A DNA stretch of 64,000 nt, from NCBI GenBank assembly GCA_040389965.1, contig JAZJZF010000026.1:1-64000 (forward strand), given 5' to 3'. Shown here piece by piece: positions 1 to 7,079 of the stretch. The position numbers and the translations under genes were made by a program. Positions within the stretch are counted from its first letter, which is position 1. Each line of letters begins with the position of its first letter. The notes under the pieces were generated by a model. That model made no database searches. It was not told the DNA's origin and saw only the letters and a list, made by a program, of their open reading frames with translations. This DNA is from UBA4416 sp040389965 (lineage in GTDB: Bacteria; Bacteroidota; Bacteroidia; B-17B0; Aurantibacillaceae).

Positions 1-172
1 TGCTAGTAAATTAGTAGGGGTTTTTTTATGACCAATAGTTTAATCTTATTTTACCCTGCCCATATGAAACCTCTCGCTATAATATGGTGAAGGGATTTTG
101 TGTTTATAGATAAGACTCTAGCAGCTACTAATCATCTGAAAGAATAAAATCATTACACCTATTATCATAAAC

Positions 173-180
173 TTAATTTG
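173..180 (+). promoter_or_regulatory. Possible -7 promoter box for the RNA candidate
   Basis: The sequence TTAATTTG differs from the Bacteroidota -7 consensus TAnnTTTG at one position. It ends about 8 nt before the first helix of the RNA candidate at 188-300, where transcription would be expected to begin. I see no matching -33 TTTG, so support is weak on its own. Confidence 0.3.
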
Positions 181-187
181 ATTTTAA

Positions 188-300
188 GTGCGCGTGAAGG
201 ATAGAATGGAAAGCCTTTTACGAAACGAAGTGTCGTAAAAGCTTGAAGTGATAACCTGACACTGCCTGTATCCTGCAGTGGCACGCCCAAAGGTTAACCA
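188..300 (+). ncRNA. Structured RNA candidate (three helices)
   Basis: No protein gene lies between 1 and 384. This stretch folds into a closed shape: an outer stem pairs GCGTG (192-196) with CACGC (282-286); a 9-bp hairpin pairs CTTTTACGA (215-223) with TCGTAAAAG (233-241); a 6-bp hairpin pairs CACTGC (260-265) with GCAGTG (275-280). Unpaired purine-rich segments (AAGGATAGAATGG at 197-209, AACGAAGTG at 224-232) look like conserved-core material. From memory, similar 'GCGTGAAGGATAG...CACGCCC' segments recur in intergenic regions of Bacteroidota; I cannot assign an Rfam family. Orientation is set by the promoter-like box just upstream. Function unknown. Confidence 0.55.
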
Positions 301-304
301 AACG

Positions 305-334
305 AAAAAAGCCTCACAGAATATGCAAGGCTTT
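305..334 (-). terminator. Rho-independent terminator of gatB
   Basis: Read on the minus strand, AAAGCCT and AGGCTTT arms flank a 13-nt loop and are followed by a run of T. It sits about 50 nt past the gatB stop codon. Confidence 0.7.
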
Positions 335-384
335 GATTAAATAGTAATACCTGGTTTTATTAATGAAAGGCAGGTTGCAGAACG

Positions 385-1836
385 TTACTTATCCAATGCT
401 TCTTTTACCAGTTGATTGGCCATTTTAGGATCCGCTTTTCCTTTTCCTAATTTCATGACTTCTCCCACAAATAAACCTAAGAGGTTTGTTTTTCCGGACT
501 TATATTCCGCAATTTTTTCAGGATATTTTGCCAGTGCCTGACTTACCAGCTCTTGTAAAGCACCGGTATCATTGCTTTGTAAGATATCTAAGCGTTGTGC
601 GATAGATAATGGTGCTTCGGTTGGATGAAGCATTAACTCAGGAAATAATTTTTGGGTTGCCGCAGCGTTACTTATTTTTCCTTCGTCAATTAATGCAATT
701 AAATCGGAAATTGTTTTTGGTAACACGCTGAATTGTTCAATGGTAATAGCATTCTCATTTAAATAAGATTTAACGCTTCCCATCATCCAGTTAGCAGCAG
801 CTTTATAGTTTTTGGTATGGCTTACCAACTCATTAAAATATAAGGCAAGTCCTTTAAGATCCGTTAAATTGTAAGCGTCGTATTCTGACAAGCCAAATTC
901 TTTTGTGAATTTTTTAAACAGATCGCCCGGTAACTCAGGCATAATAGCTTTTATAGTATCAATGTAACCTTGAGTTACGATAACCGGTTGCAAATCGGGT
1001 TCAGGAAAATAACGGTAATCATTGGCGTTCTCTTTACTACGTAAAGCAAAGGTAGAACCGTTAACAGCATCAAAGCTTCGTGTTTCACCGGCAATTAATT
1101 CACCGGCTTCAATCAAATCGATCTGACGTTTAATTTCAAAATCAATGGCACGTTGCACGTTACGGAAAGAGTTCATGTTTTTTACTTCCACTTTTTTTCC
1201 ATATTCCTTTGCATCTTTCAACATCACAGAAACATTGGCATCACAACGTAGCGAGCCTTCTTCCATGTTACCATCACAAATATCCAGGTAACGCACCAGT
1301 TTTTTTATCTCCGTCAAATAAACGTAAGCCTCTTCACTGCTTGTAAAATCAGGCTCTGTCACAATTTCTAATAAAGGGGTTCCTGCACGGTTCAAATCAA
1401 TTAGTGATTCAAAGGGATCGATATCATGCATACTTTTTCCGGCATCTTCTTCCATATGAATACGCGTGAGGTTGATCCTTTTTTCGGTACCGTCTTTTAA
1501 TTTTATATCAACATAACCTCCTGTGCAAATAGGTGTTTTGTCTTGTGTAATTTGGTAGCCTTTAGGTAAATCGGCATAGAAATAATTTTTGCGGGCAAAC
1601 TGATTTTCTTCGCGAATAGTTGAATGTGTGGCAATGCCCAGTTTTACTGCAAACTCAATGGCACGCTTATTTACTTTTGGCAATGTACCGGGATGCCCCA
1701 ATGTAATAACACTGACATTCGTATTTGGCATAGCTCCATATTCTGCTACGTCGCTACTGTACATTTTTGTTTTGGTAAGCAATTGAATATGGCATTCTAA
1801 ACCAATGACTGCTTTATATTTATCGTAAACTGACAT
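385..1836 (-). CDS. gatB: Asp-tRNA(Asn)/Glu-tRNA(Gln) amidotransferase subunit B
   Basis: GatB is the kinase/transamidase subunit of GatCAB, which converts misacylated Glu-tRNA(Gln) and Asp-tRNA(Asn) to the correct aminoacyl-tRNAs in the cytoplasm. The 483-residue length is normal for the family. Visible landmarks are VIGLECHIQL near the N terminus, HPGTLPKVN, RKNYFYADLPKGYQITQ, HMEEDAGKS, NRAGTPLLEIVTEPD and GSLRCDANVS, followed by the helical C-terminal YqeY-like tail with FVGEVMKLGKGKADP. The start is an ATG at 1836. gatA and gatC are not adjacent, which is common in Bacteroidota. A near-consensus -7 box (TATCTTTA on the minus strand) lies at 1904-1911. The gene ends in its own terminator, so it is probably a single transcription unit. 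Confidence 0.97.
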   Translation of the reverse strand: MSVYDKYKAVIGLECHIQLLTKTKMYSSDVAEYGAMPNTNVSVITLGHPGTLPKVNKRAIEFAVKLGIATHSTIREENQFARKNYFYADLPKGYQITQDKTPICTGGYVDIKLKDGTEKRINLTRIHMEEDAGKSMHDIDPFESLIDLNRAGTPLLEIVTEPDFTSSEEAYVYLTEIKKLVRYLDICDGNMEEGSLRCDANVSVMLKDAKEYGKKVEVKNMNSFRNVQRAIDFEIKRQIDLIEAGELIAGETRSFDAVNGSTFALRSKENANDYRYFPEPDLQPVIVTQGYIDTIKAIMPELPGDLFKKFTKEFGLSEYDAYNLTDLKGLALYFNELVSHTKNYKAAANWMMGSVKSYLNENAITIEQFSVLPKTISDLIALIDEGKISNAAATQKLFPELMLHPTEAPLSIAQRLDILQSNDTGALQELVSQALAKYPEKIAEYKSGKTNLLGLFVGEVMKLGKGKADPKMANQLVKEALDK

Positions 1837-1962
1837 AATTAGTTGTTGAGTTTCAGAATTAATGAATTGTTGACCAAAAAGTTACTGTTCAGAATTCAGA
1901 GGCTAAAGATAGTGATTTTTGTACTCTTATAAGGATACAGGCTATGGGATGTATTATTTATT

Positions 1963-2319
1963 TTATTGTGGATGATTACCAATAGGAGTGGGCTTTTCGT
2001 CTTCTTCGTACAAATATTTTTCTGACCATTCCCGCATCATCATTACCGTTGGAATCAGATCTATGGCTTTACCTGTAGGGATGTAATGAAACACCAATTT
2101 ATTGGTTTCACTTTGCGTTTTGGTTATAAAACCCTCTTCCTGCAGTTTGCTAAGTCTGTCTGATAATATATTGGTAGCAATTCCTTCAGGCATTTGAGAT
2201 AGTTCCTTAAACGTGGTTTTCTGAAAAGCAACAATATCGCGTAAAACCAAAAGAGTCCATTTATCGCCAATAATATCTAGAGTTCTGCTTAAAGGGCAGT
2301 TTGATCTGAATTTTCCCAT
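1963..2319 (-). CDS. HxlR-family transcriptional regulator
   Basis: A 118-residue winged-helix regulator of the HxlR/MarR-like group. It has the family signature CPLSRTLDIIGDKWTLLVLRDI, with the N-terminal cysteine that in some HxlR proteins senses thiol-reactive compounds, then FKELSQ...IATNILSDRLSKL (recognition helix) and a wing. I place the start at ATG 2319. A longer reading from TTG 2346 would put the first codons inside a perfect palindrome (2332-2348) that looks like the operator. It is divergent from the SnoaL/VOC operon at 2411-3640, so it probably autoregulates and controls those genes (inference). The inducing ligand cannot be read from sequence. Confidence 0.88.
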   Translation of the reverse strand: MGKFRSNCPLSRTLDIIGDKWTLLVLRDIVAFQKTTFKELSQMPEGIATNILSDRLSKLQEEGFITKTQSETNKLVFHYIPTGKAIDLIPTVMMMREWSEKYLYEEDEKPTPIGNHPQ

Positions 2320-2331
2320 TTTTCTTAAAAC

Positions 2332-2348
2332 ACTTGTGAAGTACAAGT
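2332..2348. promoter_or_regulatory. Putative HxlR operator palindrome
   Basis: ACTTGT-GAAGT-ACAAGT is a perfect 6-bp inverted repeat with a 5-nt spacer, directly upstream of ATG 2319 and in the divergent intergenic region. HxlR-family operators are typically short palindromes in such positions. A near-consensus -7 box for the rightward operon (TATATTTA, 2357-2364) lies beside it, so binding could block both directions. Confidence 0.5.
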
Positions 2349-2410
2349 AAGTATTTTATATTTACCTGTAAATTTAGACTAAATATTCTATCAATCCTTA
2401 AAAATCAGAG

Positions 2411-2767
2411 ATGACAACATTAGAGGTAGCAAAGAAATTAGTGTCATTATGTAGAGAAGGAAAGCCTGAAGTAGCAATCAGGGAGTTATTTGCAGACGAT
2501 GCGGTAAGTATTGAGGCGGATGATGTAATGGTTCCAAAATTTACAACCGGAAAACAGGCAATCATTGAAAAAATAAATCTATACCATTCTATTTTAGAAG
2601 CTTTTTATGGCCAGGAAATTTCGGAACCTATTATAGGGGGGACTTATTTTTCGGTATCCTGGATGGTAGACGCAACATTTAAAGGGCGTGGAAGAGAGCA
2701 ATTAACAGAGATCTGTGTTTATAAAGTCGTTAACGGCAAAATAGTAAGTGAGCAATTCTTTTATTAA
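2411..2767 (+). CDS. SnoaL-like (NTF2-fold) protein
   Basis: A 118-residue protein resembling the SnoaL-like/NTF2 cone fold: an N-terminal helix pair (VAKKLVSLCREGKPEVAIRELFADDAVSIEAD), a middle helix (GKQAIIEKINLYHSIL) and four C-terminal strands ending in ICVYKVVNGKIVSEQFFY. Such proteins are small cytoplasmic enzymes or ligand binders of varied function; no specific reaction can be assigned. It is the first gene of a three-gene operon with a VOC protein (23 nt downstream) and an unknown conserved protein, divergent from the HxlR regulator. This suggests a small inducible stress or detoxification set (inference). Confidence 0.8.
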   Translation: MTTLEVAKKLVSLCREGKPEVAIRELFADDAVSIEADDVMVPKFTTGKQAIIEKINLYHSILEAFYGQEISEPIIGGTYFSVSWMVDATFKGRGREQLTEICVYKVVNGKIVSEQFFY

Positions 2768-2790
2768 TATTTAAAACAAAAAACAAAAAC

Positions 2791-3225
2791 ATGGCAACAC
2801 TCAATCCTTATTTAACTTTTGGCGGAAATTGCGAAGAGGCATTTTTATTTTACAAATCCGTTTTTGGTGGCGATTTTCCTATGGTGGGAAGATTTAAAGA
2901 TATGCCTCCAATGGACGGCCAACCGCCGATCCCGGAATCGGAAGGTGCAAAAATAATGCATATTTCTTTACCGATTAGTAATGGAAGTATTTTAATGGGA
3001 AGCGATAGTTCTGAGGCATTTGGACACGTTTCAAAGATTGGAAATAATTTTTCTATTTCGATTGATGCAGATAGCGAAGAGGAAGCAAGTCGTTTATTTA
3101 CAGGCCTTTCGGCAGGAGGAAAAGTAACCATGCCTTTAGATAAAACATTTTGGGGTGCTTACTTTGGAATGTTTACTGATAAATTTGACATTCAGTGGAT
3201 GGTCAATTTTGATTATAACAAATAA
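2791..3225 (+). CDS. VOC-family (PhnB-like glyoxalase fold) protein
   Basis: A 144-residue vicinal-oxygen-chelate protein of the PhnB/3-demethylubiquinone methyltransferase-like group. Typical features are the opening LNPYLTFGGNCEEAFLFYKSVFGG, the central KIMHISLPISNGSILMGSD and the closing WGAYFGMFTDKFDIQWMVNF. Members lack an agreed substrate and are often called glyoxalase or bleomycin-resistance-like. It sits second in the HxlR-linked operon, with the next gene starting 10 nt after its stop, so translation of the two is probably coupled. Confidence 0.9.
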   Translation: MATLNPYLTFGGNCEEAFLFYKSVFGGDFPMVGRFKDMPPMDGQPPIPESEGAKIMHISLPISNGSILMGSDSSEAFGHVSKIGNNFSISIDADSEEEASRLFTGLSAGGKVTMPLDKTFWGAYFGMFTDKFDIQWMVNFDYNK

Positions 3226-3235
3226 GCAGATTACT

Positions 3236-3640
3236 ATGGCTGCAGAAGGAACAAAAGAAAATCCCTGGAAATTAAAAACGCCACCTAACACATCGGAATA
3301 CGAAATGTATAAAGATGTAAAAGATGGTAAAGAGGTTATTGTATGTGTGGTTGGTAAAACCACGTTATTATACGATGCTCAATGTTTGAACGACCTGCAG
3401 GCCATGCTCAAAAAACATAAAGATTGGATGGAACTGGGCGGAGCTGATGAACAAAAACCTGCAAAGGAAGGAACCGTTGAAGCCTGGGGAAGATCCGAAC
3501 AAAATCCAGTAGGAGGGTGGTATGGTTTAAAAAAAGGCCTCCGCGGAAGATTTGGTGTATATGTGCCGCCATTAATGGAAAAACTGGGATTGGCAGAGTT
3601 AACCCATGAAGCTAAAAACAATAAAATGAAAGCAAAGTAA
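3236..3640 (+). CDS. Conserved protein of unknown function in HxlR-linked operon
   Basis: I do not recognise a functional family, although the sequence looks like a well-conserved small cytoplasmic protein. It has 134 residues from ATG 3236 and is rich in charged residues. It contains KENPWKLKTPPNTSEY near the start, a central LYDAQCLNDLQAMLKKHKDWMELGGADE, and VGGWYGLKKGLRGRFGVYVPPLMEKLGL near the end, with a basic tail. There is no signal peptide or membrane segment. A longer reading from 3155 would overlap the VOC gene by about 70 nt and carries no family-like sequence, so I reject it. It is the last gene of the operon. Confidence 0.85.
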   Translation: MAAEGTKENPWKLKTPPNTSEYEMYKDVKDGKEVIVCVVGKTTLLYDAQCLNDLQAMLKKHKDWMELGGADEQKPAKEGTVEAWGRSEQNPVGGWYGLKKGLRGRFGVYVPPLMEKLGLAELTHEAKNNKMKAK

Positions 3641-3668
3641 ATCAGCTATTCATTGTACAAAATAAAGA

Positions 3669-4997
3669 TTAATTACCTTTTATAAATCTGGCCAGGTCAT
3701 CGATCACATATTGTGGTATATGACCTGGTTTATCATATTCTGCCGGATTTGGTTTGCCATTGCCTTCCAGAAACAAATGGTTTAATAACGGATAAGACAT
3801 AAATTGCACATTTTTTTTAGCTGCCAGTTGTTGTTTCCATAACTGAAATTCTTTTAGTGTTACCTGGTAATCGCGTTCCCCGTTTAAAATCAAAACCGGT
3901 AAATTTAATTTTTTGGCTGTTTCTACCTGATTATATTTCAGTATACTTCTCCAGTAAGTTGCACTTGCCCCCATCAACATTCCTTTTGGCGTTTTGTTAC
4001 TTAGGGTCGGAGATTTAATTTTATCTACCATCCATTTAACCGACGTAATCTGCATTTGTTCGGCAGTTGAAATGGTGTCGTCCAGCATGGCCATGTATTC
4101 CATTTGCGGTGGAATAATATCTACCAGATTTGTAGCAGGTCCCGCCATCATCACTATTCCTTTTAATTTAGGACACAACTCAGCTACTTTTGGAGCACAC
4201 ATAGCACCCTGGCTATGGCCAATAATATAAATTTTAGTGGTATCAATAAACGTAAATTGTTTTGCCAGCTTCATGGCATCAATAGCATCGTTAATCGTTT
4301 CTTCGTACAAGGTCATGCTATCGTTCATAAGCTTTGAGTTGTACTGATAGGTGAAGGTGCGTTTATCATACCGAATACTTACAATGCCTTGCTGAGCCAG
4401 ACCTTGCGCTAAATCTCTGAAAGGTTTATTAGGGCCAAATGTTTCGTCGCGGTCGCCAGGACCTGAGCCATGCACAAAAATAACCAGGGGCGATTTTTGT
4501 TTACTAGTATCACCAAAAGCAATGTTGGCACCTAAGGTTAAACCATCGCGTGTTTTTACAGCAGTGGTTAAATCAGTAACTTCCGAAAAGCCTTTATAGC
4601 CTTTTAAATGAAAGAAAGGGGTTTCGGTATAATTTATAAAAAAACATTTTTCGAGTTTATTGTTTTGATTAAAAACCAGAATCAAAGACTTTTTTTCTTT
4701 TTTAAACTGCAGCCCAAGCGCTACCCTTGTTTTAAATCCGTTTGGCTCTTCTTCACTACTAATCAGTTTTTTAAGATCACCAAAATCTTCAAGGTCTTTT
4801 TTATAATTTATTTTTTCTCCGGTTGTAATAAAATTAAGAATACCTGTGGTGTCGAACAAGACGTCTACCTTAGCAAAATTACCACTTTTGAGATCTGCAA
4901 AAATTTGTTGGGATAATTGCATGGCTGTCTGGCTTTTAGTCTGTATCACAAAAAACAACAGAAGCAAGGCTATTATTTTGGCTTTTGAAATGCTCAT
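3669..4997 (-). CDS. Secreted alpha/beta hydrolase with N-terminal DUF3887-like domain
   Basis: A 442-residue exported hydrolase. A signal peptide (MSISKAKIIALLLLFFVIQTKS) is followed by a DUF3887-like domain (about 25-120) that resembles a small NTF2-like module, then an alpha/beta hydrolase domain. The oxyanion region is VIFVHGSGPGDRDE, the nucleophile elbow is GHSQG with Ser262, the acid is in LNGERDYQV and the catalytic histidine is probably in YPLLNHLFLEG. This arrangement is common for Bacteroidota serine aminopeptidase- or acyl-hydrolase-like proteins of the periplasm or outer membrane; the substrate is unknown. It is divergent from dnaG with only 34 nt between the start codons, so promoters must overlap. 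A 14-bp palindrome (5002-5015) lies in that gap. Confidence 0.88.
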   Translation of the reverse strand: MSISKAKIIALLLLFFVIQTKSQTAMQLSQQIFADLKSGNFAKVDVLFDTTGILNFITTGEKINYKKDLEDFGDLKKLISSEEEPNGFKTRVALGLQFKKEKKSLILVFNQNNKLEKCFFINYTETPFFHLKGYKGFSEVTDLTTAVKTRDGLTLGANIAFGDTSKQKSPLVIFVHGSGPGDRDETFGPNKPFRDLAQGLAQQGIVSIRYDKRTFTYQYNSKLMNDSMTLYEETINDAIDAMKLAKQFTFIDTTKIYIIGHSQGAMCAPKVAELCPKLKGIVMMAGPATNLVDIIPPQMEYMAMLDDTISTAEQMQITSVKWMVDKIKSPTLSNKTPKGMLMGASATYWRSILKYNQVETAKKLNLPVLILNGERDYQVTLKEFQLWKQQLAAKKNVQFMSYPLLNHLFLEGNGKPNPAEYDKPGHIPQYVIDDLARFIKGN

Positions 4998-5001
4998 TTT
5001 T

Positions 5002-5015
5002 AGTATATTTATACT
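5002..5015. promoter_or_regulatory. Short palindrome between divergent genes
   Basis: AGTATA-TT-TATACT is a perfect inverted repeat in the 34-nt gap between the hydrolase and dnaG. It overlaps TATATTTA (5004-5011), a near -7 box for dnaG. It may be an operator or only AT-rich promoter sequence. Confidence 0.25.
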
Positions 5016-5031
5016 GTAAAATTACACTTTT

Positions 5032-7026
5032 TTGATTCCTAAATTCACCATAGATAAAATTATTGATGCCGCCCGTGTTGAGGACGTTATTGGCGATTTT
5101 ATTACCCTTAAAAAGCGGGGAGCCAATTTATTGGGTCTTTGTCCGTTTCATGGCGAAAAATCGCCTTCTTTTACGGTTTCGCCTGCTAAAGGAATTTATA
5201 AATGCTTTGGCTGTGGTAAATCGGGTACTGCCGTAAATTTTATTATGGACCATGAGAGCTTAACCTATCCTGAAGCGTTAAAGTACCTGGCTAATAAGTA
5301 CGGAATTGAGGTTGTAGAAAAAGAAGTAACGGTTGAAGAAAAAGCACAGCAAAACGAAAAGGAGAGTTTATACATTGTGATGCAATATGCACAGAAATAT
5401 TTTACAGACCTTTTGTTGAATGATGACCTGGGACGTTCCGTTGGTCTTGGTTATTTTAAAGAGCGTGGATTTACACAGACTATTATCGATAAATTTCAAT
5501 TAGGGTATAGCTCCGATGAGCGTCGTAAATTTTCGGAAACGGCTGTTAAGAATGGTTATAAGCCAGAATACCTGGTTAAAACCGGGATGTCTATCCTGTC
5601 GAATAATCATACGGAAGGAAATCCCATAACCGTTAGTGATATATTTGACCGTTATACCGGGCGCGTGATGTTCCCGATCCATAATATTTCAGGAAAAGTC
5701 ATTGGTTTTGGTGGCAGGATCTTAACAAGCGATAAGAAATTAGCGAAGTACATCAATTCGCCTCAAACCGATATTTACGATAAAAGTAAAACGCTGTATG
5801 GCCTGTTTCAGGCTAAAAAAACAATTATACAGGATGATACCTGTTACCTTGTGGAAGGTTATACAGATGTCATTTCCATGCATCAATCCGGTATTGAAAA
5901 TGTAGTAGCATCTTCAGGAACGTCGTTAACCGTTGAACAAATAAAACTCATTCATCGTTTTACCAAAAACATTACCATTTTGTATGATGGCGATGTAGCC
6001 GGTATTAAAGCGAGTTTCAGGGGAATTGACCTCATCCTCGAAGAAGGGATGAACGTGCGCGTATTACTGTTTCCTGATGGCGATGATCCTGATTCGTACA
6101 GCAAAAAAGTAACCAACGACGCGTTTAAAGAATTTATTAAAAACAATAGTAAAGATTTTATTTCTTTTAAAACGAGCCTGTTATACGAAGAAGTAAAAAA
6201 CGATCCTATAAAGCGTGCCGATCTTATAAAAGATATTGTTGAAAGTATTGCGGTAATTCCGGATGCGATTAACAGATCGGTATATGTCAAAGAATGTTCG
6301 CGCATTATGGATATCAGCGAACAGATCTTACAGATAGAAATTAATAAACTGATCCGTAAACATGCCGGTAAACAACAATCCACAAACACAGGTACTGCTC
6401 CCACTGCTGATTACCCGAGCGATAAGGACTTAATTCCTGAAGAATACCTCGAGAAAGAAGAGCCGAAAGACCTGATACTTGACAGCGAAGAAAAAGAATT
6501 GCTACGCATGATGATGCAATACGGAAATGTATTGGTGGACGTGGAAGCAGAAGATACAGACAATGTTCAGCAATCGTTTCAATTAACGGTTTGCGAGTTT
6601 GTGATCTTTGAAATGTGGCGCGACGATATTCAGTTTGTAAATCCTGTTTATCAAATGGTAATGGATGAGTTTCATCATGAACTGGAAGGTGGTACTATTC
6701 CTACGATGCATACCTTTGTAAATCATGCTAATCCTGCTGTTTCGCAGGTTGCCATAGATATTGCTTCTTTCCCCGATTCGGTAAGTGATAAATGGGAAAA
6801 ATTTGGTGTAGCAGTACCAAAAGAAATTTACGCCATTAAAAAAGGAATCGAACATCAACTGTTTAGTTTAAAAGAAAAAAGACTGAACCAGATTATAAAA
6901 GATGCGAAGGAGTTGTTAAAAGTGGCTGATCCTTTTGAAAACAAAAATGTGTTTGAATTTGTGATCATGCTCGAGAACCAGAAAAAACGGGTCAATAAAA
7001 TTCTTGGCCGCACCGTTATCAGGTAA
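5032..7026 (+). CDS. dnaG: DNA primase
   Basis: DnaG makes RNA primers at the replication fork. The 664 residues show the CHC2 zinc finger (Cys37, His40, Cys58, Cys61 within CPFH...YKCFGC), the RNA polymerase core with FPIHNISGKVIGFGGR and KYINSPQTDIYDKSKTLYG, and the Toprim motifs YLVEGYTDVISMHQSG and LYDGDVAGIKA. A C-terminal helicase-interaction region (about 480-664) follows. The start is TTG at 5032: an in-frame stop lies 15 nt upstream, and MIPKFTIDKI matches the usual DnaG beginning. No sigma factor gene follows. The next gene, a TPR-SpoIIE phosphatase, starts 53 nt downstream with its own promoter. Confidence 0.97.
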   Translation: MIPKFTIDKIIDAARVEDVIGDFITLKKRGANLLGLCPFHGEKSPSFTVSPAKGIYKCFGCGKSGTAVNFIMDHESLTYPEALKYLANKYGIEVVEKEVTVEEKAQQNEKESLYIVMQYAQKYFTDLLLNDDLGRSVGLGYFKERGFTQTIIDKFQLGYSSDERRKFSETAVKNGYKPEYLVKTGMSILSNNHTEGNPITVSDIFDRYTGRVMFPIHNISGKVIGFGGRILTSDKKLAKYINSPQTDIYDKSKTLYGLFQAKKTIIQDDTCYLVEGYTDVISMHQSGIENVVASSGTSLTVEQIKLIHRFTKNITILYDGDVAGIKASFRGIDLILEEGMNVRVLLFPDGDDPDSYSKKVTNDAFKEFIKNNSKDFISFKTSLLYEEVKNDPIKRADLIKDIVESIAVIPDAINRSVYVKECSRIMDISEQILQIEINKLIRKHAGKQQSTNTGTAPTADYPSDKDLIPEEYLEKEEPKDLILDSEEKELLRMMMQYGNVLVDVEAEDTDNVQQSFQLTVCEFVIFEMWRDDIQFVNPVYQMVMDEFHHELEGGTIPTMHTFVNHANPAVSQVAIDIASFPDSVSDKWEKFGVAVPKEIYAIKKGIEHQLFSLKEKRLNQIIKDAKELLKVADPFENKNVFEFVIMLENQKKRVNKILGRTVIR

Positions 7027-7041
7027 GAATAAGCAAAAGGA

Positions 7042-7073
7042 TTTGCTTACAAGGTTCTTAAAGTTTACATTTA
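7042..7073 (+). promoter_or_regulatory. Bacteroidota-type promoter of the first TPR-SpoIIE gene
   Basis: TTTG (7042-7045), a 20-nt spacer and TACATTTA (7066-7073) match the TTTG-N19-21-TAnnTTTG architecture with one mismatch. The -7 box ends 6 nt before the TTG start, which supports that start and implies a very short leader. Confidence 0.55.
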
Positions 7074-7079
7074 GCATCC

